DNA of 6,938 nucleotides from assembly GCA_016191565.1 (NCBI GenBank), contig JACPWA010000167.1, positions 1 through 6,938 of the forward strand, in the 5' to 3' direction. Made by a program: the position numbers and the translations under genes. This stretch comes from Simkania negevensis (GTDB taxonomy: Bacteria; Chlamydiota; Chlamydiia; Chlamydiales; Simkaniaceae). Shown here one piece after another: positions 6,025 through 6,938 of the stretch (position 1 is the first letter of the stretch; the number at the start of each line of letters is the position of its first letter). Under the pieces are notes generated by a model, which was not told the DNA's origin, did no database searches, and worked only from the letters and a program-made list of their open reading frames with translations.

Positions 6025-6034
6025 CCTAAACAAT

Positions 6035-6802
6035 ATGGAAAAATTCTTTCTAAAGATTTATCGGGGCCTTCCTGGAAATCAGTACTGGGAAGAATTTGAT
6101 TTGCCTCTATTTCCTTTCATGAATCTAATCACCGCGCTCATGGAAATCCAAAAAAACCCGATCAATCGGAAAGGGGAAAAAGTAGCCCCTGTCGCTTGGG
6201 AGCAGAGCTGCTTAGAGGAGGTATGTGGTTCTTGCTCGATGCTAGTCAACGGTCGCCCTCGCCAAGCTTGCACAGCGATCATCCAGCCAATTTTGGAAAA
6301 AACAGGGAAAGATACCATTACTCTTGCTCCTTTTACAAAATTTCCCTTAGTGCGCGATCTTGTAGTCAATCGCTCCCGCATGTTTGAGAATCTCAAAAAG
6401 GTGCAGGGTTGGATTTCAGCAGATGGCTCATTCCTGCATGGATTTGGGCCAAAAATTAGCCAAAAGAAACAAGAAACAATGTACTCCCTTTCCACTTGCA
6501 TGACCTGTGGCTGCTGTTCTGAAGCGTGCCCTCAGGTGAACAAAAATTCAAAATTTATCGGACCTGCTCCGATTTCTCAGGTGCGTCTTTTTAACCTCCA
6601 CCCCACAGGAAAAATGGAGCGAGAAAAAAGACTTCGCCCCCTCATGGAAGAGGGGGGAATTAGCGATTGTGGCAATGCGCAAAATTGTGTGCGGGTGTGC
6701 CCAAAAGATATCCCCCTTACAGAATCAATTGCTGCTATGGGAAGAGAGGTAAGCCTTCAAGCCCTTAAGGATCTATTCAGCATTCCTGACCGAGATGACT
6801 AG
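6035..6802 (+). CDS. sdhB: Succinate dehydrogenase iron-sulfur subunit
   Basis: The 255-residue protein relays electrons from the SdhA flavin to the SdhC quinone site through three clusters, and every ligand is present. The N-terminal plant-type [2Fe-2S] ligands are Cys59, Cys64, Cys67 and Cys79 (SCLEEVCGSC and RQAC). In the C-terminal ferredoxin-like domain, CMTCGCCSEACP and CGNAQNCVRVCP supply Cys155, Cys158, Cys161 and Cys222 for [4Fe-4S] and Cys165, Cys212 and Cys218 for [3Fe-4S], by analogy with E. coli SdhB. I start it at the ATG at 6035, 10 bp after the sdhA stop. An in-frame TTG at 6008 would add nine residues and overlap sdhA, and has no support. No good Shine-Dalgarno is seen, so translational coupling to sdhA is plausible. 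No clear intrinsic terminator follows. Confidence 0.96.
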   Translation: MEKFFLKIYRGLPGNQYWEEFDLPLFPFMNLITALMEIQKNPINRKGEKVAPVAWEQSCLEEVCGSCSMLVNGRPRQACTAIIQPILEKTGKDTITLAPFTKFPLVRDLVVNRSRMFENLKKVQGWISADGSFLHGFGPKISQKKQETMYSLSTCMTCGCCSEACPQVNKNSKFIGPAPISQVRLFNLHPTGKMEREKRLRPLMEEGGISDCGNAQNCVRVCPKDIPLTESIAAMGREVSLQALKDLFSIPDRDD

Positions 6803-6844
6803 TGCTCTGTAACAGAAAATTTAGATACAATTTTTAATCTTTCC

Positions 6845-6863
6845 TATAATCTGTTTCTATAAA
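6845..6863 (+). promoter_or_regulatory. Candidate -10 boxes for the gene starting at 6895
   Basis: A perfect TATAAT (6845-6850) and a nearby TATAAA (6858-6863) lie in the AT-rich gap after sdhB. No good -35 hexamer is found 16-18 bp upstream; the nearest, TTTAGA at 6820, has a 19-bp spacer. This suggests, weakly, that the next gene is transcribed separately from the sdh operon. Confidence 0.35.
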
Positions 6864-6894
6864 AGAATTGATTTACTCAGGAAAGGGGAAAAAT

Positions 6895-6938
6895 ATGGGC
6901 AGGCATCAAGACAGTATAGTGTATCTGACAAAAGAAGA
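6895..6938 (+). CDS. Start of an unidentified gene, truncated by window end
   Basis: An ATG at 6895 follows a purine-rich ribosome site (AGGAAAGGGGAAAA) and opens a frame reading MGRHQDSIVYLTKE to the right edge. Only 14 codons are visible, too few to assign a family. Its position after sdhB on the same strand, with possible -10 boxes before it, suggests a separate transcription unit. In Chlamydia the gene numbered next to sdhB is CT590, of unknown function; whether this is its counterpart cannot be told from here. Confidence 0.5.
   Translation, partial: MGRHQDSIVYLTKE

Noticed and set aside
6079..6501. Minus-strand frame of 140 codons inside sdhB
   Set aside because: It is the complement of a region that encodes the SdhB iron-sulfur motifs; its translation shows no recognisable domain.
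6806..6816. TCTGT-A-ACAGA inverted repeat after the sdhB stop as a terminator
   Set aside because: The one-base loop cannot fold at full stem length, the stem is short and AT-balanced, and no U-run follows directly.

Overview
The window looks like part of a chromosome from a member of the Chlamydiae, most probably one of the environmental (amoeba-associated) lineages. The main evidence is gene order. A TonB/TolA-like gene, exbD and exbB lie on the minus strand. tatD, sdhC, sdhA and sdhB lie on the plus strand, facing away from them. This matches the Chlamydia trachomatis neighbourhood CT598-CT597-CT596 / CT594-CT593-CT592-CT591, except that the dsbD gene (CT595) found there between exbB and tatD is absent. 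The protein families fit, but the species cannot be named from the window.

Left block (1-1884, minus strand): a cell-envelope energy-transduction cluster, transcribed exbB -> exbD -> TonB/TolA-like gene. The last gene runs off the left edge. In Chlamydia the next genes are tolB and pal, so this may be a Tol-Pal system despite the traditional exb names. ExbB and ExbD form the proton-driven inner-membrane motor, and the third protein is the probable periplasm-spanning arm.

Divergent intergenic region (1885-2206): it holds a sigma70-type promoter for exbB, a candidate promoter for tatD, a 27-bp sequence closely matching the 3' end of tatD, and a 130-bp MITE-like element with 34-bp terminal inverted repeats (TIRs). 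A second, partial copy of the element lies in opposite orientation in the unusually long (162-bp) exbB-exbD gap. That gap also has an additional long hairpin.

Right block (2207-6802, plus strand): tatD (metal-dependent nuclease), then a compact sdhCAB operon encoding a complete succinate dehydrogenase: a five-helix dihaem-type membrane anchor, a flavoprotein and an iron-sulfur subunit. All FAD, active-site and iron-sulfur residues that I can check are present. SdhC carries a long charged, probably coiled-coil segment between membrane helices 3 and 4. A new gene with its own RBS begins at 6895 and runs off the right edge.

The core genes are conventional. The most notable content is the two-copy inverted-repeat element family, its position where dsbD would lie in Chlamydia, the tatD-tail duplicate, and the SdhC insertion.
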